From Chloroflexota bacterium (GTDB lineage: Bacteria; Chloroflexota; Anaerolineae; J036; Brachytrichaceae): a DNA stretch of 61,256 bases. The notes beneath the pieces are model-generated. The model had not been told where the DNA came from. It was given only the letters and a program-made list of their open reading frames with translations, and did no database searches. A program made the translations under genes and the position numbers. This document shows positions 36,496-46,458 of the stretch, in pieces. How positions within the stretch are numbered: the stretch's first letter is position 1; each line of letters opens with the position of its first letter. The stretch covers positions 1 through 61,256 of the forward strand of contig JAMCQN010000011.1 in assembly GCA_023382055.1 (NCBI GenBank), written 5' to 3'.

Positions 36496-39251
36496 CAACT
36501 TGCATCTCCGTGGCTTTCGTGCGCCATCCAGAAAGTCTGTACTTTTTCCGCCAGTAACTGGTGTTCCGCTGCGTTAAGCTTTGCATCCTCTTCAAAAATA
36601 CGTTCAGCCTGTTCTCGGGCTGCCGTCAATAAATCGCGATCCCGTATGTTGACCAGCTTCAGCTCCGCATCTCCACTCTGGCGCGTCCCGAAAAACTGCC
36701 CGGGTCCGCGCAATTCAAGGTCTTTCTCAGCCAGCACGAAACCATCCTGTGTTGAAACAATCGCTGTCAGCCGTTCATCGCTGACGGCGGCGCTCGTATC
36801 GGCAATCAGCAGACAGTAGGAGTGATATTCTCCACGGCCGACGCGTCCGCGGAACTGGTGCAGTTGCGACAGGCCGAATCGGTTGGCCCCTTCGATCATC
36901 ATCACGGTCGCATTCGGCACATCAATACCGACTTCTACGACCGAGGTTGAGACCAGGATGTTCAGGTCGCCGCGCACAAACTGACCCATCACCTCGTCTT
37001 TGGCGTCGGATTTCATCCGCCCATGCAATAAACCCAGTTTCAGTTGCGGGAATACCTCTTTCTGCAGCCTGGCATGTTCCTCAACCGCTGCTGTCGCTTC
37101 GACCTTGTCCGATTCCTCTACCAGCGGGCAGATGATGAACGCCTGGCGGCCCATCTTGATCTGTTGCTTGATAAACTCGTAGGCGCGCTCTCGTTCTGCG
37201 GGGATGACCCACTGCGTTTCTATTGGTTGGCGGCCGGGCGGCATCTCGTCGAGTATGGTGTTATCCAGATCGCCATAGAGCGTCAACGCCAGGGTGCGTG
37301 GTATTGGCGTCGCTGTCATGACAAGCGTATGCGGATTCGCGTCCTGGCCCTTTTGGCGCAACGCTTTGCGTTGTTCGACCCCGAAACGATGCTGTTCGTC
37401 AACAACGACCAGCCCCAGGTTATGGAATGTGACACCTTCCTGGATCAGCGCGTGAGTGCCGATGGCGACCTGGATGCGTCCCTCGGATAACCCTGTATAA
37501 ATATCCTGTTTGTCGGCAGTCTTGACGCTGCCGGTCAGCAAGCGCACTTGCAAAGGCTCGATAACACCGGATTTTGACATACCGTCAAAAAGCATAGAGA
37601 GGTTCTTGTAATGCTGCTCAGCCAGGATCTCGGTTGGCGCCATTAATGCGGATTGCGCGCCGGCTTTCGCAGCCAGCGCCATCGCCAGTGCGGCGACGAC
37701 AGTCTTGCCGGAACCCACGTCTCCCTGCAGCAGTCGATGCATGGCGATGGGTTTTGACAGGTCGGCGCCGATGGCGCTGATTGCGCGAAGTTGAGCGCCA
37801 GTCAAGGTATAGGGCAGCGAATTCCTCAGTGCATCCAGCACAGTCTCATCGACCGCAATGGGGACTGCGGTTTCACCACGCCATTCCTGACGCTGCTTGA
37901 GTACGGCCGTCTGCATGACGAATAACTCATCAAATGCCAGACGTCTGCGCGCCCGTTCCTGCAGATCAAAGTCGCGCGGCCAGTGAATTTCACGCAGCGC
38001 CTCGCTCAACGGCATCAAGCCGACAGCCTGGCGTACCGTCTGCGGTAAAAAATCCGGTGCCTTGGTGTGCCAGACTTGTATGAAGTTCTTCATGGTGCGC
38101 CGGAGATAAAGCGCCGGCAGACCTTCCGTCAATCTGTAGACCGGCACAATGCTGCCGCCCAGTACCCATTCCCTTTCAGCCGGTTCGTGCGTTGGGTTCT
38201 GGAAAACCAGCCTGCCCAGATACTCCGATACTTTTCCGCTGATAACCACTTCGCGTCCGGCTTGGAAATGCTTGAGCAGGCTCTCAACCGCCCACTCGCT
38301 GGAAAAATAGGAGCATTCGATTGAACCGGATGAGTCCTCGATCGTTACCCGCACGATATACAACCCTGTCTTGGTGCGGTGCTTAAAAGCCGACTGCACT
38401 CGACCGACTATGGTTACAGTCTCGCCGTACTCTAATTGGTTAATCGTCTTGAGCGCGCTGTAGTCGTCATAGCGTGTGGGAAAGAAATAAAGCAGGTCGT
38501 GTACCGTGGATAAACCCAGCCTGGCGAGGCGCTGCGCATATTGTGGCCCGATACCTGAAACGGTATTCAGCGGTGCATTCAGACCAAGGCCCGTGTATCT
38601 GGCAGCCTGGGCATGGCTGCTTCGACGCGGCATGAACTGGTCCAACTGTTGCGGAGACGCTGTGGGGCGCGCAACTGTTCCAGCCGGCCTGGCCGATTTT
38701 GCGGGCGGTCGCTGAGCGGCCGCATCCGGCGCCGGTGACTCGGTTGGCGCTTGCGCCCTGCTTTCCTCACGCGCCGGCGGTATACCCGCCTTCGGAGCAC
38801 GTTCCTGGCTTTCTGTCGCGGTGGGTTGCATTTTCCCCGGCCCTGGCGTCGCCTGGGATGCACGTTTTACCGGTGCCGCTCGATCCGCGAATTGCGGCGG
38901 AGTCCGTGGCCTCTCCGGCCGTGGAGCAGCGGTTTTTGATACCGCCTCAGTGGATAGCGCCGTCGCAGGACGATTATTCTGGTTCGCCGTATTGACGGTG
39001 GGTGTATGCAGGCGCGTGATAAGCGCGGCGAGCGCTGCCCGCCGAACTGCAATATCCGTAGCTGCGCTGTACGCGCGCATTTCGTCGGCTACCGATGCAG
39101 CCCATGCGGAGTCAATGTTGGATTTCGCCGCATCCGCCAGCCATGCATTGGCAAAAGAGGCCAAGCCGCGCGTAACTGCTTTGTCCTGATAGCCTCTTTC
39201 AGCTTCCAGCTTGAGTATCTTTGCTAGTTTCTCTGTGGCACTGTTTGGCAT
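36495..39251 (-). CDS. recG: ATP-dependent DNA helicase RecG with long N-terminal extension
   Basis: Branch-migrating helicase that remodels stalled forks and junctions. The 918-residue product is longer than the usual ~680-780. The first ~230 residues comprise a helical part (to ~85) and a Pro/Ala/Thr/Arg-rich low-complexity linker. The RecG core then begins (LNTVSGIGPQYAQRLARLGL, wedge OB domain YGETVTIVGRVQSAFKHR). Helicase motifs: Walker A LLQGDVGSGKTVVAALAMAL, MAPTEILAEQH, motif II VVVDEQHRFGVEQR, MTATPIPRTLALTLYGD, SVVEVGIDVPNATVMMIE, and RFGLSQLHQFRGRVGRGEYH. Overlaps coaD at its stop. Confidence 0.95.
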   Translation of the reverse strand: MPNSATEKLAKILKLEAERGYQDKAVTRGLASFANAWLADAAKSNIDSAWAASVADEMRAYSAATDIAVRRAALAALITRLHTPTVNTANQNNRPATALSTEAVSKTAAPRPERPRTPPQFADRAAPVKRASQATPGPGKMQPTATESQERAPKAGIPPAREESRAQAPTESPAPDAAAQRPPAKSARPAGTVARPTASPQQLDQFMPRRSSHAQAARYTGLGLNAPLNTVSGIGPQYAQRLARLGLSTVHDLLYFFPTRYDDYSALKTINQLEYGETVTIVGRVQSAFKHRTKTGLYIVRVTIEDSSGSIECSYFSSEWAVESLLKHFQAGREVVISGKVSEYLGRLVFQNPTHEPAEREWVLGGSIVPVYRLTEGLPALYLRRTMKNFIQVWHTKAPDFLPQTVRQAVGLMPLSEALREIHWPRDFDLQERARRRLAFDELFVMQTAVLKQRQEWRGETAVPIAVDETVLDALRNSLPYTLTGAQLRAISAIGADLSKPIAMHRLLQGDVGSGKTVVAALAMALAAKAGAQSALMAPTEILAEQHYKNLSMLFDGMSKSGVIEPLQVRLLTGSVKTADKQDIYTGLSEGRIQVAIGTHALIQEGVTFHNLGLVVVDEQHRFGVEQRKALRQKGQDANPHTLVMTATPIPRTLALTLYGDLDNTILDEMPPGRQPIETQWVIPAERERAYEFIKQQIKMGRQAFIICPLVEESDKVEATAAVEEHARLQKEVFPQLKLGLLHGRMKSDAKDEVMGQFVRGDLNILVSTSVVEVGIDVPNATVMMIEGANRFGLSQLHQFRGRVGRGEYHSYCLLIADTSAAVSDERLTAIVSTQDGFVLAEKDLELRGPGQFFGTRQSGDAELKLVNIRDRDLLTAAREQAERIFEEDAKLNAAEHQLLAEKVQTFWMAHESHGDAS

Positions 39252-39392
39252 AAACTGTTTTTTTACCGCTCACCATTCTCTGGCAATAGTCTGTATTTTC
39301 GATGCTCAATGCATCAATGTCATCATCAGCGACTGGAACTCGGAGAATAGCGCATGACGACACAGGCCTGAGTGCTTCCGGCTGCTTGCGAA

Positions 39393-40241
39393 TTATACGT
39401 CGACGGTCATGGCAAGACCCAGCGCCATCGGCCCGACATGCGAACCAATCACCGGAGTTATCTGCATCTTATACTGTTGATCTAGTGGCACGAGATCGCA
39501 TAACTGGCTCTGAAGGTTGGCGATATCGCTCTCCGCACCTGTTGTCGTGTAAAGAACCGACAGATGATGGACGCTGCGATGAGAGTGCGCCACATCCAGC
39601 AACCGCGCGATCCCGCGCGCGCGCGTGCGGATACGATCGACCTGTTCAATGTTTCCATCATGTACGTTGATCAGTACTTTGATCTGCAGCATATCGCCGA
39701 TGCCGGCAACGAGTGCATTCGCTCTACCGCCTTTACGCAGGTATTTCAACGTATCGATCAGGGCGTAAACGCGCATATGCCGGCGCAGGGACATGATGCG
39801 ATCGACGATAGCCTGGACACCGGCGCCCTGGTTCGCCATCTGTGCGGCTGTAATGACCAGCCAGCCTAACCCCATGGTCACAGACTCCGAGTCGATGACG
39901 TGGACGGTCACGCCCTCCGCTTTAACTTCCTGCGCCGCGACGTCGACTGCTGCGCATAATCCACTGAACTTGCGGTTCAGGTGGATGGACACGATATCAG
40001 CGACGCCGCTGGCTTTGGCAGCGCGATAGATGGCGGCGAACTCCAGTGGGGATGGCGCCGCCGTCCTGGGTATCTCGCGGTAATGCTCCAGGTTGGCGTA
40101 GAACTGCCGGCGAGTCAGCGTAACACCGTCGAGTTGCGTTGCGCCGTCAATTTCAATAATGACGGGCACAACGCTTACGTTTAGTTGTTCGGCAATCTCA
40201 GCGGGTATATCCGAGGTGGAGTCGGTAACGATTTTAACCAT
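39393..40241 (-). CDS. DegV family fatty-acid-binding protein
   Basis: A 282-residue DegV protein; homologues bind a fatty acid and, as FakB, present it to the FakA kinase. The signature is [30 protein letters not shown], then [75 protein letters not shown] and [14 protein letters not shown]. The ATG at 40241 overlaps the upstream oxidoreductase gene by 8 nt, implying coupling. No FakA/DhaK-like partner is in the window. Confidence 0.92.
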   Translation of the reverse strand: MVKIVTDSTSDIPAEIAEQLNVSVVPVIIEIDGATQLDGVTLTRRQFYANLEHYREIPRTAAPSPLEFAAIYRAAKASGVADIVSIHLNRKFSGLCAAVDVAAQEVKAEGVTVHVIDSESVTMGLGWLVITAAQMANQGAGVQAIVDRIMSLRRHMRVYALIDTLKYLRKGGRANALVAGIGDMLQIKVLINVHDGNIEQVDRIRTRARGIARLLDVAHSHRSVHHLSVLYTTTGAESDIANLQSQLCDLVPLDQQYKMQITPVIGSHVGPMALGLAMTVDV

Positions 40242-41292
40242 TGGCAAAGGTGTCGATCATGAGTTTGACATTGCCAAGGGGGTAAAGTATCGGACACGTG
40301 CAGCCATTGGCGCGATACTCCTCGACCTTGCGCCGCGCCTCATCCGGCGTGCCACTCGCGGTGATCAACTGAACCACATCATCCGGGACCAGTTCCATGG
40401 CGCGTTCGATCTGTTCTTCTGTCGCCGGCCAGGTCAAGACTTTACCGATAGATTCAAGCAGGTCGGCGCTGACGCCGCTGGCTTTCATGATATGCGGCTG
40501 TTGTCCCAGATATTGCGTGACGAGCTGTCGCGCGCCATCCAGCGCCTTCTTGCGGTCGTGATCGACGCTGCAAACGATCAACTGCGGTCTGTCGATATCG
40601 TCGATGCGTTTCCCGGCGCGCTGCGCTCCTTTCTCCAGCAGAACCAGGGCTTTCTCGTTGTATCGGGGCGCCACCAGGTAATTCAATACGATGCCATCGG
40701 CGATCTCGCCGGTGAGTTCAACCATCTGATCGCCGGTTGCGCCGATATAGATTGGCACATGGCGTGGTTCCCGTCTGCCATGCACGATGTCCAGTTCAAC
40801 GCCGTCCATATGCACAAACTCGCCATGAAACGTGACGCGCTTCATCGCCAGCAAATCGCGCACGACGGCGACACATTCCCGCATCGCCTTGAGAGGTTTT
40901 GTGCGATTGATGCCGACATTCTTTGCCAGCGGATCCCACCACGCGCCGATACCGCAGTAGATTCTATCGGGCGCGAGATCATCCAGAGTGAGGAAAGTAG
41001 CTGCAATCAATGCAGCGTTTCTGGTCCAGTTGTTAATGACGCCGCTGCCCACATGGATTCGATTGGTTACGGCAGCAAATGCCGCCATTGGCACGATTGC
41101 ATCCCGCACCATGCGCGATTCCGCCTGCCAAACCGCTTCAAACCCTTTTCTTTCGGCATACTGCACATATTCCATCCCATCCCGCAATGGATGCGCATCT
41201 TGCAGATACATAGCCATTCGCCCGTGAGAATGGGTATTTGGCAACGCAGACTGCGCAGTTATGTTGGTGCTCTGCTCATTATAGTTTGGCAT
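40234..41292 (-). CDS. LLM-class (luciferase-like) flavin/F420-dependent oxidoreductase
   Basis: A 352-residue TIM-barrel oxidoreductase of the bacterial luciferase superfamily, Mer-like subgroup. Segments: [80 protein letters not shown], and [20 protein letters not shown] followed by [12 protein letters not shown]. Mer-like members use coenzyme F420; FMN use cannot be excluded by eye. It overlaps degV downstream and is divergent from infA. Confidence 0.88.
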   Translation of the reverse strand: MPNYNEQSTNITAQSALPNTHSHGRMAMYLQDAHPLRDGMEYVQYAERKGFEAVWQAESRMVRDAIVPMAAFAAVTNRIHVGSGVINNWTRNAALIAATFLTLDDLAPDRIYCGIGAWWDPLAKNVGINRTKPLKAMRECVAVVRDLLAMKRVTFHGEFVHMDGVELDIVHGRREPRHVPIYIGATGDQMVELTGEIADGIVLNYLVAPRYNEKALVLLEKGAQRAGKRIDDIDRPQLIVCSVDHDRKKALDGARQLVTQYLGQQPHIMKASGVSADLLESIGKVLTWPATEEQIERAMELVPDDVVQLITASGTPDEARRKVEEYRANGCTCPILYPLGNVKLMIDTFANG

Positions 41293-41348
41293 ATTTACCT
41301 GCTATTGATGCGTTCACAGCGCTTTATGGGCATCGACAATCATATCCA

Positions 41349-41377
41349 TTGACCTTCATTTTACTGTCGCCTATAAT
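41349..41377 (+). promoter_or_regulatory. Sigma-70-type promoter of infA
   Basis: TTGACC (41349-41354) and TATAAT (41372-41377) are separated by exactly 17 nt, one mismatch from the full consensus. Transcription would start near 41384, giving a leader of about 45 nt that ends in AAGGA before the infA ATG. This is the clearest promoter in the window. Confidence 0.75.
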
Positions 41378-41429
41378 AACAATAACCTGATGAAGTAGGT
41401 CTCATTCCCATTCATTTTATAAGGATCAA

Positions 41430-41705
41430 ATGGCACGAAACCAGAAAGACGCATATAAACAAAAAGAGGGCATGATTGAGGTTGAGGGCGAGGTCATCGA
41501 GGCTTTACCCGGAACCATGTTCAAGGTTAGAATCGAGGGCGGTCATGAAGTTTTGACGACGCTGGCCGGCAAATTGCGCAAGTATTACATTCGCATATTA
41601 CTTGGCGACCGCGTCAAGGTCGAGCTTTCCCCGTACGATCTCACCAGAGGGCGCATTACTTATCGCATGCACTCCAACCGGGGCGGCAGTCAGCCGATGG
41701 TATAA
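41430..41705 (+). CDS. infA: Translation initiation factor IF-1
   Basis: Small OB-fold factor that occupies the ribosomal A site during initiation. The 91-residue product contains [60 protein letters not shown] and TRGRITYRM, the complete IF-1 pattern, with a basic N-terminal extension ([11 protein letters not shown]) and a short C-terminal tail. It stands alone rather than in the rpmJ-rpsM cluster. Strong promoter and AAGGA ribosome site upstream. Confidence 0.97.
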   Translation: MARNQKDAYKQKEGMIEVEGEVIEALPGTMFKVRIEGGHEVLTTLAGKLRKYYIRILLGDRVKVELSPYDLTRGRITYRMHSNRGGSQPMV

Positions 41706-41734
41706 CCCGCAGAGCGCATTTCATGCCGGCGTAT

Positions 41735-41758
41735 CCGGGCGACCTCTAGCGCGCCCGG
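41735..41758. terminator. GC-rich hairpin between convergent infA and prmA
   Basis: CCGGGCG (41735-41741) pairs with CGCCCGG (41752-41758) around a 10-nt loop. It starts 30 nt after the infA stop and overlaps the last codons of prmA. There is no T-run; call based on position and pairing. Confidence 0.4.
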
Positions 41759-42675
41759 CATACCAGGCATACCCAATCCGTTATCTGATTGTGCTCGATA
41801 ACCTCTAATCCGGATTGAGTGATCGCATCGCTTACCTGCGGAACCTGGGTCTCCAGGATACCTGAAAAGATAAACCATTTTCCCAGGCGGCTCAGCCCGT
41901 TTCCCAGCATCTTCACGATCACTCCGGCCAGTATATTCGCAATGACGAGGTCATAAATGCCGGATGCGCGCTCAAATGAGCCGCTTTCAATATGGACGAT
42001 GCGCTCCACTTCATTCTTGCTGGCATTTTCGCGCCCCACTCGAACAGCTTCGTCGTCTATATCGACGCCGAGAACCTCACAAGCGCCCAGTTTGGCGGCA
42101 ATAATGGATAACAGCGCCGACCCGCTGCCCACATCGAGCACGCGCATGCCTGCAGTGACAAGACTCTCGATTGCACCGCCACAGAGTTGGGTAGTGGGAT
42201 GTAATCCAGTGCCGAATGCCAGACCTGGATCGAGAGATATGACGACATCATCGGGTTGCGGGTTGATGTCAACCCATGAGGGATGCACCAGAATATTGCG
42301 CCCGATTCGCAGCGGCTTGAAGGCTGCTTTCCATGATTCAGCCCAGTCAGCTTGAGCGATCGAGCGGTAGGTCGGCATGGGAACCGGCATGACGAGGTTC
42401 AAGCAACGCAGCGCATACTCCACCTTCTGACGGCGTTCCTCCTGGGTGCCGTCCATCGGCAGATACCCGCGCACGATAACAGGCCCCGTGGCAATCTCAT
42501 CCTCCCAGCGGTCGACAGCCTTGCCATTTGTGTTCATCTGCTCGGTGGCTACGCCGCCTTCAACGTAGGGGTAGATTGCCTCGCTGATGGCTTCCGCCAG
42601 TTCGCTATTTGTCTGAATGGCAAGTTCGAGCCATTCAGGATTGCCATTCACGGGTTTACTTTCGCTGTTGCTCAT
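41746..42675 (-). CDS. prmA: Ribosomal protein L11 methyltransferase
   Basis: SAM-dependent trimethylation of ribosomal protein L11. The 309-residue product has the N-terminal substrate domain (LELAIQTNSELAEAISEAIY) and the methyltransferase domain from about 140: VISLDPGLAFGTGLHPTTQL, then motif I VLDVGSGSALLSIIAAKLGA, GVDIDDEAVRVGRENASKN and DLVIANILAGVIVKM (post-I NPPY-like region). A GTG nine nt upstream of the ATG at 42675 is an alternative start. Divergent from ppk. Confidence 0.93.
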   Translation of the reverse strand: MSNSESKPVNGNPEWLELAIQTNSELAEAISEAIYPYVEGGVATEQMNTNGKAVDRWEDEIATGPVIVRGYLPMDGTQEERRQKVEYALRCLNLVMPVPMPTYRSIAQADWAESWKAAFKPLRIGRNILVHPSWVDINPQPDDVVISLDPGLAFGTGLHPTTQLCGGAIESLVTAGMRVLDVGSGSALLSIIAAKLGACEVLGVDIDDEAVRVGRENASKNEVERIVHIESGSFERASGIYDLVIANILAGVIVKMLGNGLSRLGKWFIFSGILETQVPQVSDAITQSGLEVIEHNQITDWVCLVCRAR

Positions 42676-42765
42676 GATGCTCACGTTGTCTCTATGATTG
42701 TATCAACACCGCGCGAATCTATGGGACGGACTGCAAAAACACTGCAACCGGCTAGAATACGAGTT

Positions 42766-44832
42766 ATGAAAACCGACCGGTTTACGCCATCCTGCTACAT
42801 CAACCGTGAATTGAGTTGGCTGGAGTTTAACCTGCGTGTTTTGCAGGAGGCGCGCGATCCCAGCCACCCACCGCTGGAGCGGGCGAAATTTCTGGCGATA
42901 TTCGCGACAAACCTCGATGAGTTCTTCATGATTCGTGTATCCGGTCTGAAAAAACAAATCGCTGCAGGCGTGGTAGAGGTTTCGCCGGACGGCAATATCC
43001 CCGGCACGACGCTGGATCATATCGTCGCCAAGTTGACCCCCATGCTGCACGAGCACTCGCGCGTATGGAATGAGGAAGTCAAACCGCTGTTATGCGAGCA
43101 TGGCGTGTGCGTGCTTAATTATGACGATCTCGAGCCCGAACAGCGCGCGCGCGCCGTGGAGTACTTTGACCGCGAGGTATTCCCTGTTCTGACGCCCCTG
43201 GCGTTCGATCCAGGGCATCCTTTCCCACACATCAGTAATTTGAGCCTGAATCTGGCGGTAGTCGTCCGAGATGAGAAAGATCGAGAGCGTTTCGCAAGGG
43301 TAAAGGTGCCGCCATCGCTGCCGCGCCTGGTGGCGTTGACCGATTGCGCTGAAGGCGATACGTGCAAGCACAACTTCGTCTGGCTGGATCAGGTAATAGC
43401 TGCAAATATCGCGCCATTGTTTCCCGGCATGGCAGTACAGCGCACCTATGGTTTCCGGGTGACGCGCGACTCCGACCTGGAGATACAGGAAGACGAAGCC
43501 GACGACCTGTTATCGACGATCGAGCGCGTCATGCAGGACCGTCGTTTCGGTTCCGTAGTCCGCCTGGAAGTCGCTCATGATATGCCGGACCGCGTCCGCG
43601 ATATCCTTGTCGACAATCTGCAGATCGATGTGCGAGACGTATATCGCGTCGATGGCGCATTGAGCCTGAGCGATCTGATGGAACTCACGCGTCTGTTGCT
43701 GCCTGCGCTCAAAGATCCTTCGTTCACGCCGCGCCTGCCCAACGAATTAAGCCTGAGTGAAGATATTTTCAGCGTGATAAAACAACGCGACACCCTGCTC
43801 TATCACCCGTACGATTCGTTCACGCCGGTCGTCGATTTCATTCGCGCTGCCGCGCATGATCCGCAGGTGCTGGCGATCAAAGTCACGCTTTATCGCGTCG
43901 GGCCAAACTCGCCGGTCGTCCAGAACCTGATTGAGGCGATCCAGAACGGCAAGCAGGTAGCGGCGCTCGTTGAGCTGAAAGCTCGTTTCGACGAGGAGAA
44001 CAATATTCAGTGGGCGCGCGCACTTGAAGAAGAGGGTGTGCATGTTGTGTATGGGTTGCCCGGTTTGAAGGTTCACTGCAAGATCGCGCTCGTGGTCAGG
44101 CGCGAAGGCGACGGCATCCGGCGGTACGTGCATATGAGCACCGGCAACTATAACGCCACGACTGCCCGGATATACACCGATATCGGTTTGTTTACAAGCC
44201 GTGATGATATCGGCGAAGACGCGTCGGATCTGTTCAACCTGCTGACTGGCTATTCTCGCCAGCGCGAGTTTCGCGAGTTGTTTGTTGCTCCCGTCAACGT
44301 AAGGACAAAACTTGTCGGTCTGGTCGAACGTGAAATAGAGCAGCACAAGCAATACGGCGATGGCCGCCTTATTTTCAAAGTAAACTCCCTCGTAGACATG
44401 GTGATGATCAACACCCTCTATACCGCTTCGCAGGCTGGCGTAAAAATCGATCTATTAGTGCGCGGTATCTGCTGCTTGCGGCCAGGCATGCCGGGTATCA
44501 GCGACAATATCCGCGTCATTTCGATCGTGGGTCGGTTCCTTGAACACAGCCGGCTTTATTACTTCCGCAATAACGGCAACGAGGAGATGTTTGCGGGCAG
44601 CGCCGACCTGATGCCGCGCAATCTTGACCGGCGCGTTGAAACGTTATTCCCTATCCTTGACCCGCAGTTGCGCAAGCGCCTTTATGACGACGTCCTCATG
44701 CTGCAACTTCGCGACAATGTCAAAGCGCGCGAGTTGAGATCGGACGGCGCCTATCAATACGTAACCCGTGAAAATGGTCAGCCGTCTCTCAATAGTCAGA
44801 TTGAGATGTTGCAGATGCAGCACGGCAATTGA
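42766..44832 (+). CDS. ppk: Polyphosphate kinase 1
   Basis: Polymerises the gamma-phosphate of ATP into polyphosphate, reversibly. 688 residues from the ATG at 42766, matching family length. Domains in order: N domain (YINRELSWLEFNLRVLQEAR, FLAIFATNLDEFFMIRVSGL), head domain, then the phospholipase-D-like catalytic domains: LLYHPYDSFTPVVDFIRAAA, IKVTLYRVGPNSPVVQNLIE, ELKARFDEENNIQWARALEE, and the phosphorylated His in YVHMSTGNYNATTARIYTDI. The long upstream open frame (from 42352) is antisense to prmA and was not used. The stop overlaps the following ROK-SIS start (TGATG). Confidence 0.96.
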   Translation: MKTDRFTPSCYINRELSWLEFNLRVLQEARDPSHPPLERAKFLAIFATNLDEFFMIRVSGLKKQIAAGVVEVSPDGNIPGTTLDHIVAKLTPMLHEHSRVWNEEVKPLLCEHGVCVLNYDDLEPEQRARAVEYFDREVFPVLTPLAFDPGHPFPHISNLSLNLAVVVRDEKDRERFARVKVPPSLPRLVALTDCAEGDTCKHNFVWLDQVIAANIAPLFPGMAVQRTYGFRVTRDSDLEIQEDEADDLLSTIERVMQDRRFGSVVRLEVAHDMPDRVRDILVDNLQIDVRDVYRVDGALSLSDLMELTRLLLPALKDPSFTPRLPNELSLSEDIFSVIKQRDTLLYHPYDSFTPVVDFIRAAAHDPQVLAIKVTLYRVGPNSPVVQNLIEAIQNGKQVAALVELKARFDEENNIQWARALEEEGVHVVYGLPGLKVHCKIALVVRREGDGIRRYVHMSTGNYNATTARIYTDIGLFTSRDDIGEDASDLFNLLTGYSRQREFRELFVAPVNVRTKLVGLVEREIEQHKQYGDGRLIFKVNSLVDMVMINTLYTASQAGVKIDLLVRGICCLRPGMPGISDNIRVISIVGRFLEHSRLYYFRNNGNEEMFAGSADLMPRNLDRRVETLFPILDPQLRKRLYDDVLMLQLRDNVKARELRSDGAYQYVTRENGQPSLNSQIEMLQMQHGN

Positions 44833-46439
44833 TGTCTGCTGCAAACCCTATGAATACTATCATCGGGCTGGATATCGGGGGCACAAAAACCGCTGTCCTT
44901 GAAGGCACATACGAGGCTGAGATCTTACAACGCCGCGAGATCCCTACGCAGGCGCAAGACTCATTTACCGTGACATTCGAACGTATCTGTGCCGAGGTTG
45001 ACCTGGTTCTGAATGCCGCGCGCCTGGCGAACCACAACGTAAGCGCATTGAGCATAGCCATCGGCGGTCCATTGAGAATCGCTGAAGGCATCATCCTCCA
45101 ACCGCCGCATCTGCCCAACTGGGTCGATGTACCCTTGAAGGCATTGCTGGAACGGCGTTATCAACTGCCAGTCTATGTTGAGCATGACGGCAATGCGGGC
45201 GCGCTGGCGGAGTATTATTTCGGCGCGGCCAGAGGTTGCCGCAATGTCGTATTTCTGACCGCCGGTACCGGGCTGGGCGGCGGGCTGATATTGGACGGTC
45301 GCATCTATCGCGGTTCGAGCGATACCGCCGGCGAAGTCGGACACATTCGTCTGGCTGATACGGGACCCGTGGAATACGGCAAGGCCGGCTCATGGGAGGC
45401 TTTCTGCAGCGGCGCCGGGATGGTTAAGCTGGCTCATCAGTTATTCCCGTCGCACTGGCCGCAGTCTCTGACCACGCGTGAATTGGTGACTCTGGCCCTG
45501 GATGGAGATCGGCGCGCCCGTGAAGTCATCGTAAAATCAGGCGAGTGGTTGGGCCGCGGGCTGGCGATCCTGGTCGATACCCTGAATCCTGAGGTGATCG
45601 TCCTGGGCAGCCTGGGCGGCGCTTTAGGTGACCTGTACCTCGACCCGGCGAGGGCGGTAGTTCGCTCCGAGTGCCTGCCTCAACCGGCGTCGATTTGCCG
45701 TATTATCCCTGCTGAGCTGGGGGGGCGCATCGGCGATATTGCGGCGCTGGTAGCCGCCATCGATACACTGCGTACGCGCAGCAACCTGAATGAGCGCACC
45801 CAAGAGGAAGACAAACAAAGCATGTCATCGATAAATAAACCGGTACAAAGCGGATTCAATACCGCGCTGGCTGATAGCGTTTCCGTACAGTCGCGCCTGG
45901 CAGAAATCGCACATACCATCGAGGCGTCAGCGCTGGCTATCTGCGAAGCCCTTCAGCACGGTCACAAAGTGATTGTCTGCGGTAATGGCGGAAGCGCTGC
46001 GCAAGCGCAGCACCTGGCCGGAGAGTTGGTCGGCAAATATGGGCCGGTGCGCCAGTCTTTGCCATCCATCGCACTCACCGCGGACTCGGGTGTCGTGACG
46101 TGCATCGCCAATGACTTTGGTTATGATCAACTATTTTCGCGACAGGTTGAGGCGTTTGCTCAGAGCGGCGACATCGTGGTAGGCATAACAACCAGCGGTC
46201 GTTCACCTAATGTGTTGAAGGCGTTGGAAGCCGGCCATAAGCGCGGCGCTGTCACTATCGCGCTTACAGGGCAGGCTGGCCTTGTAAACGCGACCGCTGA
46301 TATTGTAGTGGCTGTGCCGAGTGTCAGTACAGCGCGCATTCAGGAAAGCCATGCTTTCATCGTGCATTACTGGTGTGATGTGGTTGATGCGGCGTTTGTA
46401 AACCCGTCGTCAGCAAAACTTCAAGATACCGGCCGGTAA
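44832..46439 (+). CDS. Fusion of ROK-family sugar kinase and GmhA-like phosphoheptose isomerase (SIS)
   Basis: A 535-residue two-domain protein. Residues ~1-315 are a ROK kinase: ATP loop IIGLDIGGTKTAVLEG, SIAIGGPLR, the catalytic Asp119 in VYVEHDGNAGALAEYYFGAA, LTAGTGLGGGLILDGRIYRG and GEVGHIRL. The ROK zinc-Cys cluster is not conserved; the region reads PVEYGKAGSWEAFCSGAG. Residues ~332-535 are a GmhA-type isomerase: KVIVCGNGGSAAQAQHLAGE, ALTADSGVVTCIANDFGYDQ and GDIVVGITTSGRSPNVLKAL. A Met at the domain junction (45822) has an AGAGGA-like sequence upstream, so a separate isomerase may also be made. Expected role: sedoheptulose-7-phosphate isomerisation plus sugar phosphorylation. Couples to ppk by TGATG. 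Confidence 0.85.
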   Translation: MSAANPMNTIIGLDIGGTKTAVLEGTYEAEILQRREIPTQAQDSFTVTFERICAEVDLVLNAARLANHNVSALSIAIGGPLRIAEGIILQPPHLPNWVDVPLKALLERRYQLPVYVEHDGNAGALAEYYFGAARGCRNVVFLTAGTGLGGGLILDGRIYRGSSDTAGEVGHIRLADTGPVEYGKAGSWEAFCSGAGMVKLAHQLFPSHWPQSLTTRELVTLALDGDRRAREVIVKSGEWLGRGLAILVDTLNPEVIVLGSLGGALGDLYLDPARAVVRSECLPQPASICRIIPAELGGRIGDIAALVAAIDTLRTRSNLNERTQEEDKQSMSSINKPVQSGFNTALADSVSVQSRLAEIAHTIEASALAICEALQHGHKVIVCGNGGSAAQAQHLAGELVGKYGPVRQSLPSIALTADSGVVTCIANDFGYDQLFSRQVEAFAQSGDIVVGITTSGRSPNVLKALEAGHKRGAVTIALTGQAGLVNATADIVVAVPSVSTARIQESHAFIVHYWCDVVDAAFVNPSSAKLQDTGR

Positions 46440-46458
46440 TGCGTCATGAAGATGAACA

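Noticed and set aside
42352..42765. Upstream in-frame extension of the polyphosphate kinase frame
   Set aside because: It overlaps prmA on the other strand for over 300 nt. PPK homology begins at MKTDRFTPSCYINRELSWLE.
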